Shown here in pieces: positions 16,605-25,817 of a stretch of 64,000 bases of DNA (positions within the stretch are counted from its first letter, which is position 1; each line of letters starts with the position of its first letter). The position numbers and the translations under genes were made by a program. The DNA is from an uncultured Hyphomonas sp. (lineage in GTDB: Bacteria > Pseudomonadota > Alphaproteobacteria > Caulobacterales > Hyphomonadaceae): NCBI RefSeq assembly GCF_963678195.1, contig NZ_OY782759.1, positions 1,736,001 through 1,800,000 on the forward strand, read 5' to 3'. The notes beneath the pieces were generated by a model. That model worked only from the letters and a program-made list of their open reading frames with translations. It had not been told where the DNA came from and searched no databases.

Positions 16605-17633
16605 TCAGGGTTTCGAACCGGTCATCGCTTCCTTCAGGAAGCCGGCTGCCCAGCTCATATGCATCGTGCCGGAAATCAGGCCCGCAAGAAGGCCGCAGAT
16701 GGACCGTTTCCAGACAGCAACCGCGAGAGACGCGGCGGCCAGCACGCCGATATAGCCGACTGGCAGGAGGATGGCAGGCAGGAAAAAGGGCGAAAGAACA
16801 AACCCGCCGATGCTGGCGAGCAGGGCGAAAACCGGCAAGGCCTGGCGGATCTTCAGGCGTTGGCCGTGTTTGCGCACATTGCGCGCGCGGCCCTTGCCAT
16901 AATTGAAATACTGCTTCGCCACCCGGTGGACGGACCCGCGGGGAATGTAGCGGATGCGGATGCCGGCATCGAGATAGATCTTGCCGCCGGACTGGGCCAC
17001 CCGTTCATCATATTCGGCGTCTTCATTGTGCGAGAAGGTTTCGTCATACCCGCCGACCTGACGGTACATGGCGATGTCGAAACCGGCATGATGGCCATGA
17101 TCGACATAGCCCGAAACGGTGCCGCCACGATGGGCAGATCCGCCCGAACCGAGCGGCGTATCCACGATCCAGGCATTTGCGCGTTCAAAACACGTGTCGC
17201 CGATGGCATCCATGGGGATGACGACAGATGCCGCGCCCGTTGCCTGAAGGGTCCGGGCGACGGAAAGGATGAATCCCGCAGGATAAATCGAGTGGGCATC
17301 GCAGCGCACGATATGGCGTGTCTGAGGTGTGCTGAGGCTCTCAACGGCCAGGTTCATCGCGGCTGCCTGCAGCCGTTTCGGGTTGTGAATCACCTGCAGC
17401 TTTGGGAATTCCGACTTCATGCGCTCGACAATGGCGACGGTTCCATCGGTGCTGCCGCCATCCACCACGACGAGCGGCACCTGGCGAAGTTGCGGGCTGC
17501 CCGCCATGAGTGAGCGGATACATGTTTCAATGTGGCGCTCTTCGTTCAGAGCCGGAATGACAGCCAGAATCGCACCGGGCACCGGTTCCGGTGCGTTGTT
17601 GTTATCGATTTGAGCCATTGCATGCGCACTCAT
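16605..17633 (-). CDS. family 2 glycosyltransferase with C-terminal membrane helices (ExoA-like)
   Basis: This 342-residue protein has an N-terminal GT2 domain: AVIPALNEERHIETCI, VVDGGSTDGTV, an RCDAHSIYP metal site, and HNEDAEYDERV as the likely catalytic ED segment. Two or three hydrophobic helices follow (FALLASIGGFVLSPFFLPAI and the stretch after it), as in succinoglycan ExoA, a beta-1,3-glucosyltransferase. It would act at the inner membrane on the lipid-linked repeat. The start at 17633 has AGAGG upstream; the frame is open to 17750 but those codons do not look coding. It begins the minus-strand exopolysaccharide run. Confidence 0.87.
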   Translation of the reverse strand: MSAHAMAQIDNNNAPEPVPGAILAVIPALNEERHIETCIRSLMAGSPQLRQVPLVVVDGGSTDGTVAIVERMKSEFPKLQVIHNPKRLQAAAMNLAVESLSTPQTRHIVRCDAHSIYPAGFILSVARTLQATGAASVVIPMDAIGDTCFERANAWIVDTPLGSGGSAHRGGTVSGYVDHGHHAGFDIAMYRQVGGYDETFSHNEDAEYDERVAQSGGKIYLDAGIRIRYIPRGSVHRVAKQYFNYGKGRARNVRKHGQRLKIRQALPVFALLASIGGFVLSPFFLPAILLPVGYIGVLAAASLAVAVWKRSICGLLAGLISGTMHMSWAAGFLKEAMTGSKP

Positions 17634-17782
17634 GGCGACCTCTGGTAACAGTTTTCCCCTGATGGGGGAGCAAATTCCATTCCACTCCGCTGAGCTTTGC
17701 GGACAAAAGGCAGACCCAACGTCAATCTTGCCGCGCTGGCCGAACCCCATATGGTGGGTTGAAACAGGAGGAGATGCTCAAA

Positions 17783-18073
17783 ATGATTGGCGTTGTGGCG
17801 AAACTGACGATCCAGCCGGACAAAGAGTCTGAATTCGAGCAGGTCGGCAAGGACCTTATGGCCAAGGTCAAGGCGAACGAACCGGGCTGCCTGACCTATC
17901 AGCTCTACAAGTCCAAGAAGGACGCGCACGTCTATATCTTCATGGAGCAGTACGCTTCCGAGGAAGCCTTCAAGGCACACGGCCAGAGCGACTATTTCAA
18001 GGCTGCTGGTCCGGCGATCGGTGCTTGCCTCGCCGGTGCGCCCGAAATCCAGTATTACGACATCGTGGAATAG
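17783..18073 (+). CDS. antibiotic biosynthesis monooxygenase (ABM) domain protein
   Basis: This 96-residue protein is a single ABM/dimeric ferredoxin-like domain: IGVVAKLTIQPDKESEFEQV, then EPGCLTYQLYKSKKD and VYIFMEQYASEEAFKAH. Family members are small dimeric cofactor-free oxygenases or sensors of quinones and similar aromatics, often of unknown substrate. An AGGAGGAG ribosome site at 17766-17773 fits best with ATG 17783; the ATG at 17774 is too close to it. It is followed nine bases later by an acyl-CoA dehydrogenase gene, so the two are probably co-transcribed. Confidence 0.82.
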   Translation: MIGVVAKLTIQPDKESEFEQVGKDLMAKVKANEPGCLTYQLYKSKKDAHVYIFMEQYASEEAFKAHGQSDYFKAAGPAIGACLAGAPEIQYYDIVE

Positions 18074-18082
18074 GAGGCCGCC

Positions 18083-19306
18083 ATGGACCTCGCCTTCACG
18101 CCGGAAGACCGTGCGTTCCAGAAAGAAGTTCGTGACTGGATCGCCGAAAACTACACACCGGACCTGCGCGCCAAGAGTGCCGCGTCCAAGAACGGGTATC
18201 TCGACAAGGAAGGCCAGGTTGCCTGGCAGAAAAAGCTCTACGAGAAAGGCTGGGTCGCTCCGAACTGGCCGGTAGAGTTTGGCGGTCCGGGCCTGTCGGC
18301 GTCCGAGCGCTACATCCTGAACATGGAGCTTTCGTCCGCGGGAACGCCGCCGGTCAGTCCCATGGGTATCTCCATGGTTGCGCCGGTGATCATGGCGTTT
18401 GGCTCTGACGAGCAGAAGAAGAAATACCTGCCGCCAATCCTGCGTTCCGACGTCTGGTGGTGCCAGGGCTATTCTGAGCCGGGCGCGGGATCTGACCTCG
18501 CCTCGCTTCAGATGAGCGCAGTGCGTGACGGTGACGACTATGTGCTGAACGGGTCGAAGATCTGGACGACCCATGCCCAGTGGGCAGACATGATCTTCTG
18601 TCTGGTGCGGACCTCGCGGGAAGGAAAGCATCAGGAAGGCATCAGCTTTATCATCTTCCCGATGACGCTGCCCGGCATCAAGATTTCCCCGCTGCCGACT
18701 CTCGATGGGCCGGCTGAAGGCGCTCAAGAGATCAATCAGGTCTTCTTCGAAAACGTTCGTGTGCCGATTGCCGAAGCGCTGGTCGGCGAAGAAAACAAGG
18801 GCTGGACCTACGCGAAGTACCTGCTTCAGTTCGAGCGCGGCAATGCCTATGCGCCGGGCCTGCGTGCCATGCTCAACAAGGCACGTAAAATTGCCAGCGT
18901 CGAGGAGGCCGATGGGGAAGCACTGATCCGGGATACGGATTTCGCCCGGAAAATGGCGCAGCTTGAGATCAAGATTGACGGCCTGGACGCAACGGAGCAG
19001 CGGATCTTCTCGGCTTTGTCGGCCGGACAGGCCGTCGGACCGGAAAGCTCCATGCTGAAATGCGCAGGCTCGGAAACCCAGCAGGCAATCACGGAGCTCG
19101 TCGTCGAGGCGGCCGGCACCTATGGCGCGCCTTTCGTGCGGGACAATTTCGCGATTGCCCGGGAAGGAGCGAATGCAGACCTGCCGTTTCCTTCCTATTC
19201 GGTGACCGCTGTCCCCAGCTATCTCAACTATCGCAAAACCTCCATCTATGCCGGTTCCAATGAAATCCAGCGGAACATCATGGCGAAGATGGTGCTCGGC
19301 CTCTGA
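18083..19306 (+). CDS. acyl-CoA dehydrogenase
   Basis: This 407-residue flavoprotein is a paralogue of the dehydrogenase at 255-1445. It shares the identical WCQGYSEPGAGSDLAS motif and ends with YAGSNEIQRNIMAKMVLGL. As in the paralogue, the C-terminal catalytic Glu is not present, and a Glu in LLQFERGN (about residue 248) is the likely base. An insertion around PSYSVTAVPSYLNYRK distinguishes it. A strong AGGAGG ribosome site fixes the start. Unlike the first locus, no PimD-like partner gene follows; a transporter gene does. Its partner could be the 1474-2628 product or none. Confidence 0.9.
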   Translation: MDLAFTPEDRAFQKEVRDWIAENYTPDLRAKSAASKNGYLDKEGQVAWQKKLYEKGWVAPNWPVEFGGPGLSASERYILNMELSSAGTPPVSPMGISMVAPVIMAFGSDEQKKKYLPPILRSDVWWCQGYSEPGAGSDLASLQMSAVRDGDDYVLNGSKIWTTHAQWADMIFCLVRTSREGKHQEGISFIIFPMTLPGIKISPLPTLDGPAEGAQEINQVFFENVRVPIAEALVGEENKGWTYAKYLLQFERGNAYAPGLRAMLNKARKIASVEEADGEALIRDTDFARKMAQLEIKIDGLDATEQRIFSALSAGQAVGPESSMLKCAGSETQQAITELVVEAAGTYGAPFVRDNFAIAREGANADLPFPSYSVTAVPSYLNYRKTSIYAGSNEIQRNIMAKMVLGL

Positions 19307-19315
19307 CGGCTGGCG

Positions 19316-20770
19316 ATGACGGACGCGACAACCGCGAAGGCCTCCGGCCCGAGCCTGCCGACCCGTTTAGCATTCGGGTTTGGCGGCGCCGCTGAGGGGA
19401 TCAAGAACAACGGGTTCGAATACTTCCTGTTGTTCTTCTACAGTCAGATCCTCGGCGTCCCTGCGGCGATGGTTTTTCTGGCGCTGATGATCGCGCTGGT
19501 GGTTGACGCATTGTCGGACCCGATTGTTGGCTATTGGTCGGATAATCTGCGTACGCGCATTGGGCGGCGGCATCCGTTCATGTATGCAGCGCTCCTGCCG
19601 GTCGGGCTCACCTATTATTTGGCCTGGAACCCGCCTGAAGGCTTGTCGCCAAACGGGTTGTTCATCTGGCTGCTGGTCCTCACCATTAGTGTCCGATTGT
19701 CTTTCACGATGTACGAAGTGCCGAGTACGGCGCTTGTTCCGGAACTGACGCCCGAATACGACGCCCGTACCAGCTTGATGTCCTACCGGTACTTCTTTGC
19801 ATGGGTCGGAGGCCTGTCGATCCAGATCTTCCTGCTCTTCTTCCTGTTGAAGCCCAGCGAGCAGAACCCCTCCGGCTATTTCCATATTCCAGGCTGGCAC
19901 CTCTACGGCCAGGTTGCCGCCGGGGTCATTCTGCTTGCGGCTGCTGTGTCGACCTTCGGCACGCATGCGCGCATTCCGCACCTCAAGGCCCCCCCGGCGC
20001 AACGGAATCTGACGCTCGGCAAGGTGTTTTCGGAAATCTTCGAGACAATCTCGAATCCGTCTTTCAGGGCCTTGTTCCTGGCCACGCTGTTCGGCCTGCT
20101 GGCCTCCGGCGTTTCGGCATCGCTGAACCAGTACATCAATGGATATTTCTGGGGCTTTACGACAACTCAGACCGCAGGCCTGACTGTCGCCGTCTACATC
20201 TCTGCAGTGCTTGCCCTGATTATCGCACCGATTGCGGGACGAGTGTTCGGCAAGAAGCGTGCGGCGCTTTCAATCGGGGTGCTGGCATTCACCATCGCGC
20301 CGGCGCCGGTCTTTGGCCGCCTGATCGGGATCATGCCGCCGAATGGCTCGGACGCGCTCTATAACATCGTGCTGACCGTCACGATCTTCGACCTCGCCCT
20401 CATCATCGCGACGCAGATGCTGATGGGCTCGATGGTTGCTGACATCGTCGAGGATAGCGAGGTTCAGACAGGCCGGCGCTCGGAAGGCATCTTCTATGCA
20501 GGCATCAGCTTCATCCGGAAGCTGGCGCAGGCATCCGGAGTCTTTGTGGCGACTCTCGTTCTGACCTTCGCAGGCATCCAGGAGGGCGCTCAGCCAGACA
20601 AGGTGACGGACAGTTCGCTCACCTCGCTCGGCTGGGGATATGCGGTGACCCTGCTGGCAGCGTGGACGCTGATGATGTTCTGCGTGAGCTTTTACCGGAT
20701 CAGCCGAGAGACACATGAAAACAATCTCGCGGCCATCGCGGCGAAGGCGGCTGAAGAGGCAAGTCACTGA
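19316..20770 (+). CDS. MFS transporter, GPH (glycoside-pentoside-hexuronide) type
   Basis: This 484-residue protein has about 12 transmembrane helices. The first loop carries DALSDPIVGYWSDNLRTRIGRR, whose start is the DxxxDPxxGxxSD signature of the GPH/MFS_2 group, and MYEVPSTALVPELTPEYDAR follows helix 4. These are cation symporters for sugars, although many in this lineage are of unknown substrate. It begins nine bases after the dehydrogenase gene, which suggests one operon with the ABM protein and an uptake role for an organic acid or terpenoid-like substrate. That link is inference. Confidence 0.85.
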   Translation: MTDATTAKASGPSLPTRLAFGFGGAAEGIKNNGFEYFLLFFYSQILGVPAAMVFLALMIALVVDALSDPIVGYWSDNLRTRIGRRHPFMYAALLPVGLTYYLAWNPPEGLSPNGLFIWLLVLTISVRLSFTMYEVPSTALVPELTPEYDARTSLMSYRYFFAWVGGLSIQIFLLFFLLKPSEQNPSGYFHIPGWHLYGQVAAGVILLAAAVSTFGTHARIPHLKAPPAQRNLTLGKVFSEIFETISNPSFRALFLATLFGLLASGVSASLNQYINGYFWGFTTTQTAGLTVAVYISAVLALIIAPIAGRVFGKKRAALSIGVLAFTIAPAPVFGRLIGIMPPNGSDALYNIVLTVTIFDLALIIATQMLMGSMVADIVEDSEVQTGRRSEGIFYAGISFIRKLAQASGVFVATLVLTFAGIQEGAQPDKVTDSSLTSLGWGYAVTLLAAWTLMMFCVSFYRISRETHENNLAAIAAKAAEEASH

Positions 20771-20837
20771 ATTCCTGACCGAATTGTCATGAACCGCCGA
20801 ATTGCCACTCCCTTGGCGCCGCAATAGAGCCATAGAC

Positions 20838-22259
20838 ATGATACACGCTCTTCGTATGACAAGACATGTTTCAAAGTTCCTGGCTGTAGCCGGGCTTTGC
20901 GTGGTGGCCCTTCTGGTGCTGGCGGTTTCACCCCTTGTGGCGCACGCTCAGCGATTGCCGGAGACGCGGTCCGAGATAGAGCTGACCTTTGCGCCCCTCG
21001 TGAAGGAAGTCTCGCCTGCCGTGGTGAACGTGTTCACCCAGAAAACGGTAAAGACCGGCGTCACGCCGATGGAGATGCTTCTCTATGGCCGCGCCGCGCC
21101 GCGAAGCCGGGTTCAGAATTCCCTCGGTTCCGGAGTGATCGTGCGGGAAGACGGTGTGATCGTCACGAACAACCACGTGGTTGAAGGCGCCGACTCCTTC
21201 CGCGTGGTGCTGAGCGACCGGCGGGAATACCCGGCCGAGCTCGTTCTGAATGACGAGCGGACAGATCTGGCAGTCCTCAAAATCGATACAGGCGGCGATA
21301 CGCTGCCGGTTCTCCAGTATGCCGACACGCGCGAGGCACAGGTGGGGGATCTGGTCATGGCTATCGGCAACCCGTTCGGGGTCGGCCAGACGGTAACCAG
21401 CGGCATTATCTCCGCCACGGCTCGGACAGATGTCGGCATCTCCGACTACTCCTTCTTCATTCAGACCGACGCAGCCGTGAACCCGGGCAATTCCGGCGGC
21501 GCGCTTGTGAACATGAAGGGCCAGTTGGTCGGTGTGAACACGGCGATTTTCTCTCGCGGCGGCGGATCGAACGGGATCGGCTTTGCCATTCCGTCCGAGA
21601 TGGTGAAGCGCGTCGTCGATGCCGCCATGAACGAGGGCACGTTTGTGCGTCCATGGCTTGGCCTTGCAGCGCAGTCGGTGAGCTTCGACATGGCGAAAGC
21701 CCAAGGCCTGTCGCGCCCGATCGGCGTGATGGTCACGGAAGTCTACGATGGCGGCCCGGCGGATAAGGCAGGCTTGCGCCGCGGCGATCTGGTCACTGCC
21801 ATCGACGGCCGGGAAGTCTTTGACGAAAAGGGCCTTAAATTCCTCGCGGCCATCCGCAATCCCGGAGAGAAGGCGCAGCTGAACGTTCTGCGTGGCGGCC
21901 GGAACCAGGTGATTGGCGTGAAGGTCGCGCCGCCGCCCGGGGCGACGGAAGCGGACATTGTTCTGCTGGAAGGCGAAGACGTCTTCAATGGCGCCCGCGT
22001 TGTGGAGCTGTCACCTCGCCTTGCTGAAGAGAACGGGCTCGATCCATTCCAGAAGGGGTCCGGCATCTATGTCTACTCGGTCGCACGCCGCTCTATTGCG
22101 CGCAATTACTTCCGTCCGGGAGACGTTATCCGCTCCGTCAACGGAAAGAAGACGACGACCGTGAAAGACCTTGAAGCTGTCCTGCGCGACTCCGGCCGGA
22201 GCTGGGACATCGAGCTGGACCGCAATGGGCGGACCATCCGCGGGAAGGTCCGCCTCTAA
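20838..22259 (+). CDS. periplasmic serine protease, HtrA/Deg family
   Basis: This 473-residue protein has a signal peptide (hydrophobic core about residues 14-35, probable cleavage after VAHA). A trypsin-like domain follows with catalytic His (TNNHVVEGAD, about 113), Asp (RTDLAVLKI) and Ser (NPGNSGGAL). Two PDZ domains follow: the first around GPADKAGLRRGDLVTAI, the second around RNYFRPGDVIRSVNGKK. It should degrade or refold damaged envelope proteins. The ATG at 20838 gives a normal signal peptide; the frame is open back to 20802. It is convergent with the P450 gene with only seven bases between stop codons and no visible terminator. Confidence 0.9.
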   Translation: MIHALRMTRHVSKFLAVAGLCVVALLVLAVSPLVAHAQRLPETRSEIELTFAPLVKEVSPAVVNVFTQKTVKTGVTPMEMLLYGRAAPRSRVQNSLGSGVIVREDGVIVTNNHVVEGADSFRVVLSDRREYPAELVLNDERTDLAVLKIDTGGDTLPVLQYADTREAQVGDLVMAIGNPFGVGQTVTSGIISATARTDVGISDYSFFIQTDAAVNPGNSGGALVNMKGQLVGVNTAIFSRGGGSNGIGFAIPSEMVKRVVDAAMNEGTFVRPWLGLAAQSVSFDMAKAQGLSRPIGVMVTEVYDGGPADKAGLRRGDLVTAIDGREVFDEKGLKFLAAIRNPGEKAQLNVLRGGRNQVIGVKVAPPPGATEADIVLLEGEDVFNGARVVELSPRLAEENGLDPFQKGSGIYVYSVARRSIARNYFRPGDVIRSVNGKKTTTVKDLEAVLRDSGRSWDIELDRNGRTIRGKVRL

Positions 22260-22266
22260 CGCGGGA

Positions 22267-23529
22267 TCAGTTGGCTTTCGGGTGCAGAACCACCGGAAGA
22301 TGCGTGTATCCGAGGACGAAGTTGGACAGGACCCGTTCCGGTTCTCCGACGACCTCGACTTGTTCGAAGCGGTTCAGGATCTCTTCCCACAGGATACGCA
22401 GCTGCATCTCGGCGACGCGGTTGCCCATGCAGCGATGAATGCCGAAGCCAAAGGAAACGTGACGCCGGGCGTTCTGACGATCGATCAGGAACTCGTCCGG
22501 CCGTTCGATGGCTTCTTCATCGCGATTGCCTGAGGCGTACCACATCACCACTTTGTCACCCTTGCGGATCTTCTGTCCGCCGAGTTCGGTGTCCTCTGTT
22601 GCAATCCGGCGCATGTGCGCCAGTGGCGTCTGATAGCGGATGATCTCCGATACCATATTGGGGATCAGCGACGGATCCGCTTTCAGTTTGGCGTATTGAT
22701 CCGGGAATTTGTTGAGGAAGTAGACCCCGCCCGAAATGGAATTCCGCGTGGTGTCATTTCCTCCGACGATCAGCAGCATCAAATTGCCGAGCAATTCGAC
22801 CGGATTGTTGACCATGTCCTTCGTCTGCGGGTCATGAGCGAGCAGGGAGATGAAATCGAACTTCCGGGGCTGGGCTGCGCGCTGGTGCCAGAGTTCGGTG
22901 AAGCTGGCGAGGCACTCGTTAAGGTGCTTCATCCGCCATTCCATGTCGGCCCCCGCCACGCCGACCGCATCCGACGTTGTTGCGACATCGGACCAGAAGG
23001 GCAGTTTGTGCCGGTCTTCAAACGGATAGTCGAACAGGGTAGCAAGCATTTGCGTCGTCAGCTCGATGGAGACCCGGTCTACCCAGTTGAATTCCTCGTT
23101 AACTGGCAGGTCATCGAGAATATTGCAGACGCGCTGGCGGATCAGGTCTTCCAGTTCCGAAAGCTGGCTGGGCGCGACAGCGGGCTGGGCTGCCTTGCGC
23201 TGGATGTCATGGATCGGAGGATCCATGGCAATGAACATGGGCGGCTGGAAATCGTCAGACGGGTCACCGATCACAATGCTGGGGACCGATGAGAACACCT
23301 TGTGGTTCGAATCAACGGCAATGATGTCGTTGTATTTGGTAACGGACCAATAGGCGCCGACCGCGCTTTCCGGACAATAATGGACAGGCGCTTCCTTGCG
23401 CAGCCGGCGGAAATATTCGCCCTGTTTGTTTTGCTGGAAAATTTCCGCTTTTGAAACGTCCAATCCTTCGAGCGGCAGGCTCCAGGGATCTGGTACTTCC
23501 ACGTCGATCGGCTGTGCTGTGTCGGCCAT
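22267..23529 (-). CDS. cytochrome P450, CYP153-like alkane/fatty-acid terminal hydroxylase
   Basis: This 420-residue soluble P450 has the I-helix oxygen-binding segment LLIVGGNDTTRNSISGG, the ExxR motif SEIIRYQTP, and the haem loop FGFGIHRCMGNRVAE with the axial Cys. The exact wording of the I-helix and haem loop matches what I know of CYP153 enzymes, which hydroxylate the terminal carbon of medium-chain alkanes or fatty acids. These need a ferredoxin and ferredoxin reductase, and neither is adjacent. The start at 23529 follows GGGAGGAAAAT; the frame extends to 23550 but that ATG overlaps the region before the ribosome site. Confidence 0.9.
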   Translation of the reverse strand: MADTAQPIDVEVPDPWSLPLEGLDVSKAEIFQQNKQGEYFRRLRKEAPVHYCPESAVGAYWSVTKYNDIIAVDSNHKVFSSVPSIVIGDPSDDFQPPMFIAMDPPIHDIQRKAAQPAVAPSQLSELEDLIRQRVCNILDDLPVNEEFNWVDRVSIELTTQMLATLFDYPFEDRHKLPFWSDVATTSDAVGVAGADMEWRMKHLNECLASFTELWHQRAAQPRKFDFISLLAHDPQTKDMVNNPVELLGNLMLLIVGGNDTTRNSISGGVYFLNKFPDQYAKLKADPSLIPNMVSEIIRYQTPLAHMRRIATEDTELGGQKIRKGDKVVMWYASGNRDEEAIERPDEFLIDRQNARRHVSFGFGIHRCMGNRVAEMQLRILWEEILNRFEQVEVVGEPERVLSNFVLGYTHLPVVLHPKAN

Positions 23530-23604
23530 ATTTTCCTCCCAAACAGGCATTTTTTCGCCCTTATGGGAAGCAGAGTACGTGCGAAGCCTGTTTCTGGGAA
23601 GTTT

Positions 23605-24447
23605 TTATGCCGCGCCAATTGTTGTGCGGTGCAGCAAGCGATCGTGCCCGGTATATCCGCCGGTGGCCATATGCAGCAGGCAGCGATTGTCCCACATCAG
23701 CAACATGTCGGGCTCCCATTTGTGCCTGTACTGGAATTCCGGCCGGGTCTGCCAGCGATAGAGGTCGGTCACCAGGTTCCAGCCTTCGTCATGCTCCATC
23801 CCGGCAATTCCCACGATGTAGCCGGCACAGCCGAAAATGGACTTACGGCCTGTTTCCGGGTGCGTGCGGATGATGTCGTGGCGCTCCGTTGCGTCCGCAT
23901 CCGCGGACGGGCGGATGTCCATGCTGCGTCCCTTGGCTTTGTCGTCATCGCCATACATGCCGACCGGGGAGTAGGCGTTTCGGGCCGAGTGAATGGCGTG
24001 ACGCCCTTCGAGCCGTTTCCGCAAATCATCCGGCATCTGCTCCAGCGCCATGTACTGGTTGGCGAAAAGCGTATCACCGCCGCTGGGCGGGATCGTGATG
24101 CCGAAGAGGCAGGTCCCGGCTGGCGGGCGCTTCTGGAAGCTCCAGTCGGAGTGCCAGCTCTCGGCAAAGATCGGGGCCGTCTCGTCAGCGGCCCGCTTCA
24201 CGGCGATAATGTGCGGGTGTCTTTCGATCGGAGCAATGAACGGGTCATCCCCGAACGGTCCGAAGTATTGCGTAAATCGCTCCAGGTCCGAATTAGTCAT
24301 CTTCTGGTCCGGGAAAGACAGGACCTGGTGGTCCAGCCAGGCCTTCCGGATGTCAGCGATCATGTCTGTATGCAGTGGCCGGGTCAGGTCCAGGCCGCGC
24401 ACAGTGGCGCCGCAGGCCTGCCCGGAGGGGATAATCTCCAGGCTCAT
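23605..24447 (-). CDS. TauD/TfdA-type Fe(II)/2-oxoglutarate dioxygenase
   Basis: This 280-residue protein has the family's iron-binding HxD in WHSDWSF (about residue 98) and the distal region WDNRCLLHMATGGY, with an Arg in the final DRLLHRTTI that should bind 2-oxoglutarate. Typical reactions are hydroxylation leading to loss of sulfite from taurine or breakdown of aryloxy acids; the substrate here is unknown. The start at 24447 follows GGAGGAAACGCAT. It lies upstream of the P450 gene on the same strand with 75 bases between, so co-transcription is possible. Confidence 0.88.
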   Translation of the reverse strand: MSLEIIPSGQACGATVRGLDLTRPLHTDMIADIRKAWLDHQVLSFPDQKMTNSDLERFTQYFGPFGDDPFIAPIERHPHIIAVKRAADETAPIFAESWHSDWSFQKRPPAGTCLFGITIPPSGGDTLFANQYMALEQMPDDLRKRLEGRHAIHSARNAYSPVGMYGDDDKAKGRSMDIRPSADADATERHDIIRTHPETGRKSIFGCAGYIVGIAGMEHDEGWNLVTDLYRWQTRPEFQYRHKWEPDMLLMWDNRCLLHMATGGYTGHDRLLHRTTIGAA

Positions 24448-24506
24448 ATGCGTTTCCTCCGGTGCCCACCTTACCACGGCGCGCCAGCTCGCCTAGAACA
24501 CTGGCC

Positions 24507-25817
24507 ATGAGTGATCTGTTCGAATCTGCCGGTCTGTCGGATGGGGCTCCGCGCCCCCTCGCGGACCGGCTGCGCCCTCAGAAACTGTCCGACGTTGTCG
24601 GGCAGGACCATCTTGTCGGTCCGGAGGGTACCCTGTCGCGGATGCTGCAGGCCAAACGGCTGTCGTCCATTATCTTCTGGGGGCCGCCTGGCGTCGGGAA
24701 AACAACGATCGCCCGGCTGCTGGCGCAAGAAACCGATCTCGAATTTGAAGCTATCAGCGCCATATTTTCAGGCGTGAAGGATCTGCGGGCCGCGTTCGAC
24801 CGCGCTGAAGGCCGCCGGAAGGTCGGCAAAGGAACGCTCCTGTTCGTCGATGAGATCCATCGCTTCAACAAGGCGCAGCAGGACGGGTTCCTGCCTTTTG
24901 TCGAAAGCGGGGTCGTCACGCTGGTTGGTGCCACGACGGAAAACCCGAGTTTCGAGATCAATGGCGCGTTGCTGTCACGGTGCCAGGTGCTCGTGCTTAA
25001 ACGGCTGGAAGAGGCGGCGTTGCTGGAGCTTGTCCGGCGCGCCGAAGCCCTGGAAGGGCGCGCCTTGCCCGTCGCAGAAGAGGCTGTCGCGCCGATCCTC
25101 GCCATGGCGGATGGGGATGGGCGCTACCTCCTGAATATTGTCGAGCAGATCTATGCGCTTGCCGGCCCGAAGACGGTGCTGAGCCTGCCGCAAGTGACGT
25201 CCGGACTGCAGAAGCGCGCCCCGGCCTACGACAAGACGGGGGATGGCCACTACAATCTGATTTCGGCCTTGCACAAGGCTGTCAGGGGATCGGATCCCGA
25301 TGCCGCGCTTTACTGGTTTGCGCGAATGATCGATGGCGGAGAAGATCCGCTCTACCTCGCCCGCCGCCTTGTTCGCATGGCCAGCGAGGATATCGGTCTC
25401 GCCGACCCAACGGCGCTGATGGTGACCAGCGAGGCGGCCCGGGCCTATGAACGCATGGGTTCGCCGGAGGGAGAGCTGGCGCTCGCGCATGCGGTCATCC
25501 ATCTCGCAACGGCACCGAAATCCAACGCGGCTTATGTGGCCTGGAAAGCCGCGCTCCGGTCGGCACGCGAGACTGGCAGCCTGATGCCCCCAAAGCACAT
25601 TCTGAACGCCCCGACCCAAATGATGAAAGATCAGGGTTATGGTGACGGTTACGCTTATGATCATGACACGGAGGAGGGTGTTTCGGGGCAAAACTATTTC
25701 CCGGATGGTATGCCGCGCCAATCATTTTACCAGCCCAAGGGCGAAGGACGAGAGAAGCCAATTGCTGAACGCCTCGCATGGATCGCCGACATTCGGGAAC
25801 GAAAGGGTGGCAAGTGA
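24507..25817 (+). CDS. rarA: replication-associated recombination protein RarA (MgsA)
   Basis: This 436-residue AAA+ ATPase has Walker A GPPGVGKTTIAR (about residue 57), Walker B LLFVDEIHRFNKAQQD (about 112), sensor 1 VGATTENPSFE and a C-terminal tetramerisation part with EDIGLADP and APKSNAAY, all standard for RarA/MgsA/WRNIP1. It acts at stalled replication forks with SSB. The start is the ATG at 24507 giving MSDLFES; the frame is open to 24462 but there it overlaps the leader of the divergent dioxygenase gene. The stop overlaps the GTG of the pseudouridine synthase gene. Confidence 0.96.
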   Translation: MSDLFESAGLSDGAPRPLADRLRPQKLSDVVGQDHLVGPEGTLSRMLQAKRLSSIIFWGPPGVGKTTIARLLAQETDLEFEAISAIFSGVKDLRAAFDRAEGRRKVGKGTLLFVDEIHRFNKAQQDGFLPFVESGVVTLVGATTENPSFEINGALLSRCQVLVLKRLEEAALLELVRRAEALEGRALPVAEEAVAPILAMADGDGRYLLNIVEQIYALAGPKTVLSLPQVTSGLQKRAPAYDKTGDGHYNLISALHKAVRGSDPDAALYWFARMIDGGEDPLYLARRLVRMASEDIGLADPTALMVTSEAARAYERMGSPEGELALAHAVIHLATAPKSNAAYVAWKAALRSARETGSLMPPKHILNAPTQMMKDQGYGDGYAYDHDTEEGVSGQNYFPDGMPRQSFYQPKGEGREKPIAERLAWIADIRERKGGK

